Part shown: piece after piece, positions 10,225-20,624 of the stretch
How the letters are laid out: every line of letters begins with the position of its first letter
How positions within the stretch are numbered: position 1 is the stretch's first letter
Assembly: GCF_000001735.4 (NCBI RefSeq)
Contig: NC_003070.9
Location: 19,329,971 to 19,393,970 of the forward strand
Direction: 5' to 3'
DNA length: 64,000 bases
DNA from: Arabidopsis thaliana
Lineage: Eukaryota; Streptophyta; Magnoliopsida; Brassicales; Brassicaceae
Position numbers and translations under genes: made by a program
Notes under the pieces: generated by a model
Told to the model about the DNA's origin: nothing
The model's input: only the letters and a program-made list of their open reading frames with translations
Database searches by the model: none

Positions 10225-13200
10225 TTAAAGCAAGTGCACAGTACCGGCCTCCCGCTTGTCGTGCTCGTAGATGTCAACCGAGTATTTCTGACGGTAGAAG
10301 ACCATATCTACTTCTCGAATGGTTATCAATTCCGAAAAAGGGTGTCCAAACGCAAGCAACTCCAAGAACTTCATCGTGTATGGCCCGCAATCTCCTGTAG
10401 TTGGGTTTTGAGCAACGGTAGGACAACGCACATACTCAAAAGGTTCAACTGAGTACGGAGAAATCATTACATCCTAGCACATCGCTCTGACTAAGTACGA
10501 CATCATTTCGCAAATAGGAGTCATTCTCGCCTTCACAGCCGACTCACGCGTGTGCGATATTAAAGCGTCATACACAGTTATTAGCCGTTCATTAAGGTTG
10601 ATTCCCAAAGCAACCCAATGTTCACTCTTCCAGTTCATCGGAGCATACACAACATCGACATCCTTCAGCCACTTCATATTGGGTTCACGGTTTATGTGAA
10701 CTCCATTAGCAATGTCGGACAGTAATTTACCCCATTTGAACCCGTTCTTATTGATACACTTCTTGAAGTCGCCCACCCGCTTGGTAAGTAGATGCGTCAG
10801 CATCATGTCCAATACAATACATCTGTTTGCTATCATCTGTTCCCCGTTCTTGTGCCACATCAACATTGCCATCATTTCTAAATGCTGAAATGTTCAAAAA
10901 ATATATCAGTGTACGTACACTTCCACGAAAAATTTAATCATCTATGTACAATTTATAACAAGGAATGTACGTATATAAATGCAACATACCGAACTTTCGA
11001 CCCATTCACCAGGTGTTAGAAGGTTCGCAAAAAACTCGTTGGGCACTTTGCGAAACCCGAAAAGAGTGTGAATCCTGTAAATCCAGAAAAATATTTGATA
11101 ACAACCTTAAGACTTGGAAAAATGATGATTGAGATATTAAAATAATCCATTTTAATATAATGTACTTACACAGAGGGTCCTTTAATGATATTGCTGAATT
11201 CCTCTACTTTTGAAAGGTCAACCATGTCCAAGGGGTTGTATGAGACATTTCCAGCCCTGATAACAACCTCTATCTGTTGAGTTGGTACATCGGGCACCAA
11301 GACTGTTTTTGCCTTAAAACCATGAGGATGGGCATCATCCTGTTCATAGACAAGTTGCTTCTTCACTTTTTTTGGGACCTTTGGAGACGTTTTTTTTTCT
11401 TCTTTTGCTTCGACAGCAGCAGCATTGTCTGATTCATCCTGTTAACAAATATGATTGTCAACAACAGTTTCATACGTTTTTCTATGTTTAAAATAGGTAC
11501 ATACATTATTTTTAGGAATATCGGTCTTGTCTGCTTCATCTGACCCTGGGTTAGGATCCTCAGTTCCTACAGACCCCTCAACAATACCGTGCTCTTCCAT
11601 GACTACCTGTGCAAGTTAACGTACACAAGTCTATATAATGTACACATATAATCCTATGTATGCTATTTCGAAAATAGGAATTGAAACACACAAATTGTTA
11701 CCTCCACATCAGTAGCTGCAGCCAAATCACCAACGGCTTTAGTATCCAACTCCCGTATGACCTGCATAATATAAATTTTATACATTTGAACAGTAAATAG
11801 TACATTTTATTTGTTGCAAGAATTAGCTTACATTGTTAACTACTTGAAATGGTGACGGGGGATCACTGTGGGTCTTCTCAGGTATTTCAACTTCCATCCC
11901 TGTCACTAATTTGGATTCTCCTGCCGCCTCAACCTGTAGAATTTATCATCGGAAAGAAACTTTTTAGTAATGTATGAAACAATATATATGTACACAGAAT
12001 ATAGTGACAAAAATGTACGTACACTTGTGCCAGGTACGTGAGCTGTATCTCCATCAGAAGGCTCATAAGTGTCTTCTGACTCGCTGCCATTAGCTTCAGT
12101 CGATGCACTGGCATCTCTTGCTTCCCTGAAACAAAAATAATTTGCAAAGTCTTATGGGCGTACACATATGGAACAAGTGACTAACACATACCTGTGCAGA
12201 TGTTGAAGGTAAACCTGATGGATTGTCTACCATCTCTATGTCAGCATCAGCTATTTCATCGCCCCCTGTATGGGTACCAACTAAGCCAGGTTCAGCAACA
12301 TCCTTTGGTCCATTATCCTGAAACATAGGCTACCATAGAGTTAAGCGTTAGATAAGTGGAGAAATTAATGTAATATATATGCATATAGTCATGAAAATCT
12401 GTATATAACGATTACCAGAAGATCTACCTCTGAAACTCTTGCAGACACATTAGATGGAACTTCTTCCATCTCGGTGTCAACAGTAGCTTCTTCCACAGGC
12501 CTCTCTTTCTGTGTAACATAGACAGTCCCAGACATTGAACCTAAGAAGACAGTCCCAGACATTGAACCTAAGAAGACAGTCTTACCAACAACAACATTTC
12601 CTCTATCCTGAAACATAGTTTAACTAACTTCTTAAGCGAATATGTACGTACACCATTTAAACAGATTGTTAAGAGTATTACTAGACGACATACCAGATGG
12701 GATTGTGTGGATCCAGCATAAGGAACTATTAAAAATCCAGTGTCTAATATCTCTTCTTCAGCGGCCGAAGAATCCAATCCATCATTTGCAGTAAAATCAC
12801 TTTCATTATTAGCGTCATACTGTATCGAAACAGACAGTACAATTATACATATGGATTATAAAATATTTAGCAATGTACGTACATGACTTACCTGTTCATC
12901 AACGAATCCTTGCATATCTTCCTTATTGGAATCAGGTAGCTCAGTAGTGTCAACAGCAAAAGAAACATTTTTCTTCGGCTTTGAAGGTTTTCTTCTTCCG
13001 CCGACAGCAGTGGTATGTACTCCAGGGACATCCAAATCTTCCTCTTTCGAATTACAGCCAACAGAAAGTGCAGGAGTGTCCACATCATGAGAAACACGAG
13101 TCAGCCTTGAAGACTTTCTCGTTCCAGTGCTTCCTTTTGTAGACATCCTTCTCGATGGCTTCTTCGCAGTAACCGGTGCCCTTATCCATAGAAGTAGGTG

Positions 13201-15142
13201 GTTCCCGCGAATCATGGGAAGGTATGGTTTGTTCTGGCCTTTTGCCTTTTGGATCAAGGGCAGCACGTATCTGGTCACGGACAAAGTCTTTCATATCTTC
13301 ATGCATTTGATACATTTGGTCTTCCAGCTCCTTGAAAGACCTCCTCATTTCAACAATAAACCTCTCAGGCACAGGCTCTCCAAAACAATCCTCAGCATTC
13401 TCTTCTTTATCACAGTCCATTTCAGATTTCTGTTTTTTCATAGTAGGTTCTTTAGGGCTCGGGCCCGGTGCATTTCGTTTCCTCTTAACATCTACAATAG
13501 ACCAGTTGCTGCTATTAATTGGTTTTCTTCTGGATGCAATACCAAAAAAATTTGTAAACAACCTTTATACTTATACTTACCTGTCTCTTCTAGTTATGGT
13601 GGGCGCAACTGCTTTGGTACTCTAGCATAGCCTCCAACCCATTCATCCTCCTGCCACTGGTGCCCATCTATCAACAGTGCCTCAATGTAATCAACCCTTG
13701 GATCATCAACTTCATCATCCCATGAAAGAGATGGAGGACAAACATTATCAGCTGGTTTCACAATATAGTTGACCTCAACCTACACAAATAAGTATGTTAA
13801 CCATAGATAATGTACATTTACTTATTATGTACGTACATACACAATTTAACACACCTCATCAGCAGTCTCACACTCCAAAATGCGAGATGTCCGGATTGCT
13901 CGCAGAGAGGCAAGACGATGGATAGACCTCTCAGCAAATGTCCTGTTAGGTACATCATCAGGTCCTAGCTTAGCAATTGATGGGATTGTTTCGAAAGTTA
14001 AAAGCTGGAGAGCTAATGGGAAGCCATGGAGTGCATAAGACCCTACAAGTAAACCCCTTATTAGTTGTTGAGCATCGTAAGGAGTTTGGAAATTTGCTAT
14101 CCTCCCCAAAGTACGGGTAAAGGACACCCTTCCCCATGGGTATTTGCAGAAGAACTCCAGGTTCTTAGTCATCTCGACAGTCTTCGAAGTAGGCCTGTTG
14201 GGGTTACTGTGGGCCGCTACCACACCGTCAACCAAAATAATAAGAGATAGTGCCAGTTGCTTCCACCCCTCCATGCTTTCCTCCTCCTGCAGCCAGCTCA
14301 CCAAATCAGCAATTGTTGGAACCGTGTTCCCAAACCTCTCATCAAACAGAGTCTTCCAAACACTCTCACACTCAGGTTTCACACTGATAACATCATCAAC
14401 GTCTTTCTTCTTGAGATACTTCCCACATTCCAGCCTAGTTAGGATACTAAATTCTCTTAATCCAAATCTGATTGGATGACCGCCGAATACAATCCACATC
14501 TCATTCACCTTCTTTGTCACTAACTGACGGCATATTAGTCCAAGGACAAGCTTAGCATTGAAAGATGCCTTGTTTTTGGGTATTTTAAAAAGTTCCCCAA
14601 ATGGAGAATCGAGAAGAAACTGCATCTCTGGTTTCCCCTTTAGTACATTTGCTATGTCAGAAATGTACTCCGGTTTAGAGTACGCGTTCATCTTCGTCTC
14701 GGAAGGATACCGGTCTAGAGCAAAGAGTCTTGGTGGTAACTCTTCAACTGTAAGATCTTCAGTCGGAGCAACACTTGGACTACCTGCAATTAAAAGTCAT
14801 ATACTGTTAAGCAAACCGAAGTAGTGTATGTACACAGACATTTTCCAGATTATAACTCAAAATCATATTTTTGGCGGAAACAGAGATTTCCAATTCTACT
14901 TCTCAATTTTTCGTCCTAAAGATATGCTAAATTCCGACAAATTCTAACCCTTTAATCAAATAAGCTTTACAATTCTGATACACCCAAAGACAACAAACGG
15001 TAAATTAGAGATTCTAACCCAGTTCCTCCGTTGCCTTTGTCGCAGAGCGTTTTCTCTGCGGGGAAACTCTTAATACCCGCTTCTCCTTCCCTGGACCATG
15101 CTGCTTCCTCGGGACTTCGTCGTTAGCTTTATTCCCAGCCAT
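10225..15142 (-). pseudogene. DUF1985 plus ULP1-type cysteine protease gene (KI MULE ORF), disrupted
   Basis: The first exon (15142-15019) is basic (MAGNKANDEVPRKQHG...). Exon 2 (14783-13855) carries DUF1985: FNAKLVLGLICRQLVTKK, WIVFGGHPIRFGLREF and LILVDGVVAAHSN. Exon 3 (about 13779-13575) hits a TAA at 13594-13596. The next exon (to about 13180) has a frameshift into the Lys/Arg-rich part, followed by several small acidic exons (12.9-11.2 kb). The C-terminal C48 peptidase domain has all catalytic positions: His in SEHWVALGI, Asp in VYDAL, Gln in VAQNP and Cys in TGDCGPYTMKF. An in-frame TAG at 10474-10476 cuts the domain between His/Asp and Gln/Cys. Such proteases cleave SUMO-like proteins in known family members; this copy should be inactive. 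Confidence 0.8.
12521..12580 (-). repeat. 27-bp in-frame tandem duplication in the protease gene
   Basis: GACAGTCCCAGACATTGAAC begins copies at 12521 and 12548, each 27 bases long. They encode a repeated TVFLGSMSG peptide. Confidence 0.85.
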
Positions 15143-15690
15143 AGCTAAAGATGCTATCTCGCCGGAGGTTCAAATTTCGCCGGAATAAACAGTAACTTTC
15201 TCTTGGCTTCGCCGGGAAAAACAGTAACTTTCACTTCCCCGGATGTGGGAGTTCAGTGGCTCAATTCAACTACCCAACAATTCAAAGTTATGTCGAATTT
15301 TGAAGCAATGGATACTGAATTTCGTTTCGCTTTCTGATTCTCTCTCAAATCTCTCCGTTACTCTCTTCTCTTCTTCGTTTTTTCGGGTTTCTTCGTTTCA
15401 GTTTTTTTTTTTGTCTTTTTCAAAACTGAACCGCATCAACTAAACCGAAACCAACTGCTGTAGGGTTTGGTTTACGTCGTCAACTTAACCGATACGAACT
15501 GCTGCACAGTTTGGTTTGTGCCATTATTAAGTTTTCCCAGAGTAATTTGGTCCGAAATTGAATGAAAAGACAAAACGTGAAAACCAGTTCTCACTTTGAC
15601 AAACGGTGAAAGCAAATCTTTTTTCGTCCACTTCTGTGAAAATTTCTTTTGAAAAAATTGAGAAAGAAACAACAATTTTTTGTGGACCAT

Positions 15691-16119
15691 TTTTGCTGCA
15701 AAAAAAAAAGAGTGGAACTCATGGAAGGAGTTCACACAACACCGGTTTTTTTTTTTCTTCTGGATATTGATAGGTTTGGTATGTATGGCGTCGCAACAAA
15801 TAACTTGTGATAGACCCACGCTTGTTCAAAGAGGTTTGGAGTTGTCAATGCAAACAAAATGATTTGCAATATTTCATTGAAATTTTAGAAATATTGTTTT
15901 TGAAAAATGAGTTATTTTTTAATTTTTATTTTCATATGCGAAAATTTAACAAAAATCTAAAAAGAGATTGACAAGAAAAATCCTTTATTAGTGATCAAAT
16001 ACCATGAAGGCATAACATCACATGATCGCATAAAGCATTGACACTAAAACAGTGAAACACACACAAATCCATAACCATGGTCCATGGACCTTATTTAACG
16101 GAATCATCAGAGAAAGAAA
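15691..16119. other. Spacer between MULE and MBP2
   Basis: MBP2 3' flank. It contains the family 3'-end block (15951-16110) with the AATAAAGGA poly(A) signal at 15981-15989 on the minus strand. No gene seen. Confidence 0.6.
15981..15989 (-). terminator. Poly(A) signal of MBP2
   Basis: AATAAAGGA on the minus strand, about 130 bases beyond the MBP2 stop, within a block duplicated after MBP1. Confidence 0.6.
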
Positions 16120-18312
16120 CTAGAAAACACATCTGTAATTGGTGAAAATGGGCACGGCATGGACTCCGATCTGATGAACCAAATCACCAGCTTTGCCATG
16201 GAACCCAACGATCTTGTAACCGTCCTCGTTAAGCTCGAAATGTTCCCCAGCAGTCATTCCAAACGGCTGAGACGTTCTCTTGTTAGTCTTGAACGTTAGA
16301 CTCGTCACCACTTCAGCTTCAACTCCGAAAATTTTGTCATAGTAACCTTCTACCGAAGTGATGTACTCACTTGGATAATCAAGCTCAAACTACAAAAGAA
16401 AAGAAGAGGAGGAACATTAGGTCAAGAAATCAAATTTTGGGTGAAACTAGAAACAGACTGGAGAGAAGAAAGAACCGTTTCAGTTCCAAGTAATGTTTGC
16501 TTCCCATGACGATCACCGAGGATTGCTTGAGAGCCTTTGTTGTACTCAAACGTAACGAAAGCTACACCATCGTTTCCTTGACCTACAAGTATCTTTCTAA
16601 CACCATCAAAAACACCATCATCCCAAGAAGCTCCTCCATTTCCACCTCTTGCTTGTAGTTTCTTAGATGTAGAAGGAGTCGATGGCGTAGTTGAATTTGT
16701 TGTTGGAGCGAAATAAGCGCCAAGAGCATAAAGAACATCACTAGCTTTCCCATGGAATCCCACAAGTTTTCCTCCTTTACCGTCTTTAAGTTCCAATTTC
16801 TTCTCAGTCTCCATTCCAAAAGGTTGTGAGGTTATTCCCTTAAAGGTCTTGAAGACAAGAGAAGTGACGATTTCACTCTTAAAACCAAAGACATTGTCGA
16901 CAGAAACTTCAATTGATGTGATGTAATCATCAGACTCAACCTCAAACTCCTCTGTTCCTAACACTGTCATTTTTCCATGCTCCCGTGTCTCTCTTTTCCC
17001 ATCTTTTCTGTATTCGAACTTCACATAAGCTACACCAGAATCACCTTGACCAATATAAACCTTTCTTACATGATCGAAAGCACCATCGTCAAATATTGTT
17101 CCACCATTTCCTCCTAGAGCTTCCACTTTGTTAGGAGGAGCTGGAGCTGGAGCGGGCGTGGGTGCGGGAGCTGGAACGGGCGCAGAAGCGGGAGCGGGCG
17201 AGGGAGCTGGAGCTGGAGCGGGCGCGGGCGCGGGCGCGGGAGCTGGAGTGGGAGCAGGAAGAGGGGCAAAATGTGCACCAAGAGCATCAATAGCTTCACC
17301 GGATCGACCACAAAACCCAACAAGTTTAAAACTTGTTTCTTCGAACACAAATTTACTACCGACCACATTCCCAAAAACAGGGGAGGTTCTTCCTTTTGAT
17401 GTCGTAAACTTCAGCGACGAAAGGTAACCATCGATTGTTCCCTCGACCGATGTAATATGTTCATTAGGATAATCCACTACAAACTACAACCAAATTCAAA
17501 AATTTATCCAGTCAAAAGAGACCAATAAAATCTTAGTAAACAAGAAACAACACAAATATTTCTATGAAGATACCTCTTGTGGAGCTTCTTGTCTCTTCCC
17601 ATGAGCATGTGGTACCATTCTTTCTCCTTTCGCATACTCAAACCTGACATAACTCACAAACTTACCATTTCGCCCAACAAGCACTTTTCTAACACCATCA
17701 AAAGCACCATCGTCCCAAGCACTCCCTCCATTCCCACCTTGCGGTTTAAAGTGCTTAAGAGAAGAGTTCACAGCAAAGAAGTGAGGTCCAATGGCATCAA
17801 GAGCTTCACCAGAACGTCCATGGAAACCAAGAAGCTTTCCTCCATATTTGGACTCGAGCATGAATTCTTTCCCAGCTGGATTCCCTAGTAATGTCGTGTG
17901 ACCAAGGATTGGAGAGGTTCTTCCATAAGAGGTTTTGAAGAGTAATGACTTGATCAACGCTGATCCGTAACCGAAAACAGTGTCGTAGCTTCCACCAACG
18001 GCTGTGATATATTCATTCGGATAATCCACTGAAAACTGCATTTCATTTTCCATTAAAAACAAAAATTTTACGAGTTTCATAAGAACCAAGTGAATAATAA
18101 CAAAGTCATGGTTTATTCATTACCTCTTTTAGCTGCCCGCGATTAGTCCCGTGTTCACGAATTTCGAATTTTCCGTCCTTTTCGTATTCAACCTTGATAT
18201 AAGTTACATTGTTGAAGTCTTTTCCAACAATTACTTTCTTCACACCATCAAAAACACCATCGTCGAATGCTCCACCCTTGTTACCACCCATCGCTCCCAC
18301 CTTTTCAGACAT
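16120..18312 (-). CDS. MBP2: Myrosinase-binding protein 2, multi-domain jacalin lectin, 642 aa
   Basis: Corresponds to AT1G52030 (MBP2/F-ATMBP). Exons on the minus strand: 18312-18124, 18035-17574, 17483-16476 and 16389-16120. These give 63+154+336+89 codons with all splice junctions in phase 0. Four jacalin domains occur, with a Pro-Ala linker (about residues 290-333) between the second and third. Domain signatures include [39 protein letters not shown] and [13 protein letters not shown]. Myrosinase-binding proteins associate with myrosinase in complexes of the glucosinolate defence system and bind mannose-type glycans in known members. No signal peptide is present. The non-coding first exon ends near 18958 (TTACTCAG|GTTACT). 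The last exon is almost the same as that of MBP1. Confidence 0.95.
17135..17267 (-). repeat. Pro-Ala coding repeat, GC-rich linker of MBP2
   Basis: About 43 residues of alternating Pro and Ala with occasional Thr, Ser and Val, encoded by GCNCC-type repeats. It is a local GC island in AT-rich DNA and is expected to be length-variable. Confidence 0.85.
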
Positions 18313-19043
18313 TATTTCTATCTTTTAACTTCAGAAAATACCTGAAAGATGGAAACGTTTTCATAGAAACACACTAAGAAACAAAGAACCGAATGGTCTC
18401 CTCATATGAAAAACAGAATAAGAGGAAGCAACACAAACTATGTTTTTTTTTTACTTATCACAACTGTGAAGCAAAAAACGTTATAACCCTAGATAATTAA
18501 TTACTTTTTTTGTTGAATATTATTTCTCAGGTTCCATGATTCAGGAAATACTTTTTCAGATCTTTGTCTTCTTTTGAGTCTTTGACATAATTATTATTTT
18601 TACATACTTAACAAGAGGAAATCATTAGAAAAAATTTCTGGATTTTGACAAATTCATGGTTTACACTATCATTACTTTAATTTGCCTCTGCAATTTCCTA
18701 ACAAACTAATCAGTTTTGACGTTATAAAGAGAAAAAGAAGCCTAGCTTAAAGCTATTGTTAAGAAGGAAGAAATACAAAATTGGAAAGAAAAAAGAAAAT
18801 AATATAATAATTTGTTTATAAGTTCTTTGAAATCTAGAAGTAGTCACTAGTTAGAGAAGAAACACAAAACATAAAATATTCAAAATACGTTTTTTCGCTG
18901 ATTAATACTCAAGAAAACTCGAGTAAAACAAAAAAAGAAGTGAGACTGAGACATAGTAACCTGAGTAAAGAGGGTACGATGAGGAATGAGAGAGTAACTT
19001 GCGAGTTTGTGGATAGTGATAGCAAGGAATAGTAAAAAAATTC

Positions 19044-19053
19044 TTATATAATG
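19044..19053 (-). promoter_or_regulatory. TATA box of MBP2
   Basis: TATATAAGAA on the minus strand, about 85 bases upstream of the leader-exon donor near 18958. It is the clearest TATA site in the MBP2 upstream region. Confidence 0.6.
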
Positions 19054-20109
19054 TGAAAGTGAAAACCTCACTTAGACAAAGTCTTTATATTCTTTGTGAC
19101 AATGAGAGGAGTTATAAATTCTTGAAAAGGAAACGGTTACATTCCTTTTTAAACGTGAGAGAAATGCTTCCCACATGGTCCAACTAACAAATATAAAGCC
19201 AATAAACCATACATTTGTTATACCAACCAAAAAGTAACAAAAATCAATAGGCACCTATTTTTTTTAATATCCATCAAAAAAATTTATGCATCGCATATTT
19301 TTGGAAATTTGCAATATAACTAAACCAGTCTATTAAAACCTATATTTCTTGGGGTGAATTTCTGTCTATCAATCTGGTTGCGACACGTCGATAAATCTCG
19401 ACGAAATTGTTCTATAAGCAAGACAGCAAAAGCTTCGGGTCCCTAGAAAAAGGATTATTACATGGTCAGACTCTATAGCGCCCATAGTGAGTGAGCTTCA
19501 CGGCCACTGTTCAAGCCAAGAAGTATATGATACCAATATATTAAACACGGCCAGTATATGTTCGACTAAGAAATCATCAATCAAAGTCAAACGGACGGCA
19601 CAAGGTAACCCGATCACCGGCCTCATGGGTCATGGCCATCAAAAGCGTGTGATACTGGATTTTATGGCCCGTACAACTAGAAAGATCTTACCCAAGACAT
19701 TAAGCCAGAACATAGTGGCCCTGGTTTTAATGGGTTACAAGCAAGAAAAAAAGAAAAAATTAAAATCAAGTGATATGAAGGAAGAAGGGTTCGAACATTT
19801 AACCCTTTGACGCTTCAAGTAAGTGAATGTCTAATTTCGCTGATGATGCTTTTGGTGTGTAATTTTTTTAAAATATTAACCAACAACATTTAACATTTTC
19901 AGCATATATTTTCTGTTACTTATTTTATGAATAAACTTTTGCAGCAAATAAAACATTTTTCCCATTAGGCGTTTGAAATTTAAGAACATATTTTATGAAA
20001 AACTAAAAATATAAATACTTTAAAAATATGGCTTTTTCTTTGCAGTTTTTTTTTTGACATCTTTTTTTTTGACATCAATTTTTGCAGTTTTTTAGATGTA
20101 AAACATACA

Positions 20110-20265
20110 CAAAAACTAACCAAGATCTAAAAAGAAATTGAAAAGAAACGTCCTCTATGAAAAATCAACAAGTGACAAGACAAGACACCAGCAAGGCAGA
20201 ACAATAGAAAATTACATGTTCGCATAAATCATTGACACTAAAACATCCCCACACAGGATAATAGA
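20110..20265 (-). repeat. Orphan copy of the MBP 3'-end block
   Basis: The block resembles both the MBP2 3' flank (15951-16110) and the MBP1 3' flank (20440-20620): an ATCTAAAAAGA...TTGA start, a ...CATGTTCGCATAAATCATTG middle and ...GACACTAAAACA end. It has no jacalin exon beside it. In it the AATAAAGG signal is changed (CCTCTATG on the plus strand). Confidence 0.7.
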
Positions 20266-20473
20266 ATGTAAGAAGCAGATTTACACGTTGTTTCTTTCGA
20301 AAAAAATTACCAGTTAACAAATGATCAAAAATGTTATTTCTTTTTTTGTTGTGATTTTTAGTATTGGTTATCGTTCAAAGTATTCGTCGCAAGAAATTAA
20401 AACTGCACAAGTTCCATCAGTGGCTCTTCCAAGTTATGATAGAAAGACCAAAAAAGAGATAAAAAAGAAACAT

Positions 20474-20481
20474 CCTTTATT
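20474..20481 (-). terminator. Poly(A) signal of MBP1
   Basis: AATAAAGG on the minus strand, about 145 bases beyond the MBP1 stop, in the shared 3'-end block. Confidence 0.6.
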
Positions 20482-20624
20482 AAAATCGACAAGTGATGAT
20501 AAGACACATGAATGCAGAACATTACATGTTCGCATAGAAGCATTGACGCTAAAACACACACCCTAATCCATAAGCATGCATGGTCCATGGACCTTATTTT
20601 ACGGAATCATCAGAAGAAAAAAAC

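Larger units (their letters stand above)
7806..13836. repeat. Dispersed GTACGTAC palindrome, 8 exact copies in the MULE
   Basis: Exact GTACGTAC occurs at 7806, 7872, 10049, 10911, 12015, 12644, 12875 and 13829, usually as TGTACGTACA. Several one-base variants lie nearby (6503, 7192, 10966, 11615, 14825). Five of the eight exact copies lie in introns of the protease gene. An 8-mer is expected about once per 65 kb by chance. Confidence 0.7.
6270..15690. mobile_element. KI-type Mutator-like element (MULE with ULP1-like gene), about 9.4 kb
   Basis: The element holds a MuDR-type transposase (+) converging on a ULP1-type protease gene (-). This is the layout of Arabidopsis Kaonashi/KI MULEs. The ends are diverged inverted repeats: left ATTGTCAAAGTCAAATGTGG from 6382, right (minus strand) GTTTGTCAAAGTGAGAACTGG from about 15605. 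Similarity appears to extend outward for about 80 bases and inward to GGTTTAG/GGTTCAGTT blocks. Exact outer limits and the 9-bp target duplication were not resolved. Both genes carry disabling changes, so the copy cannot be autonomous. Confidence 0.75.
18313..20624. other. MBP2 leader/promoter and MBP1 3' flank
   Basis: From right to left: MBP1 3' end with poly(A) signal (20474-20481), an orphan copy of the same 3'-end block (about 20110-20265), AT-rich sequence with no supported gene (19.3-20.1 kb), a promoter-distal block shared with MBP1 (about 19085-19265), the MBP2 TATA box, and the leader exon and intron (18.3-19.0 kb). Confidence 0.6.

Noticed and set aside
17128..17427. Gly-Ala-rich open frame on the plus strand opposite the MBP2 linker
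   Set aside because: It is the complement of the Pro-Ala repeat and has no independent coding evidence.
19487..19810. 107-codon frame (MSELHGHCSSQ...) between MBP2 and MBP1
   Set aside because: No recognisable domain and no splice or promoter context. It could be a transposon scrap but I cannot support a gene.
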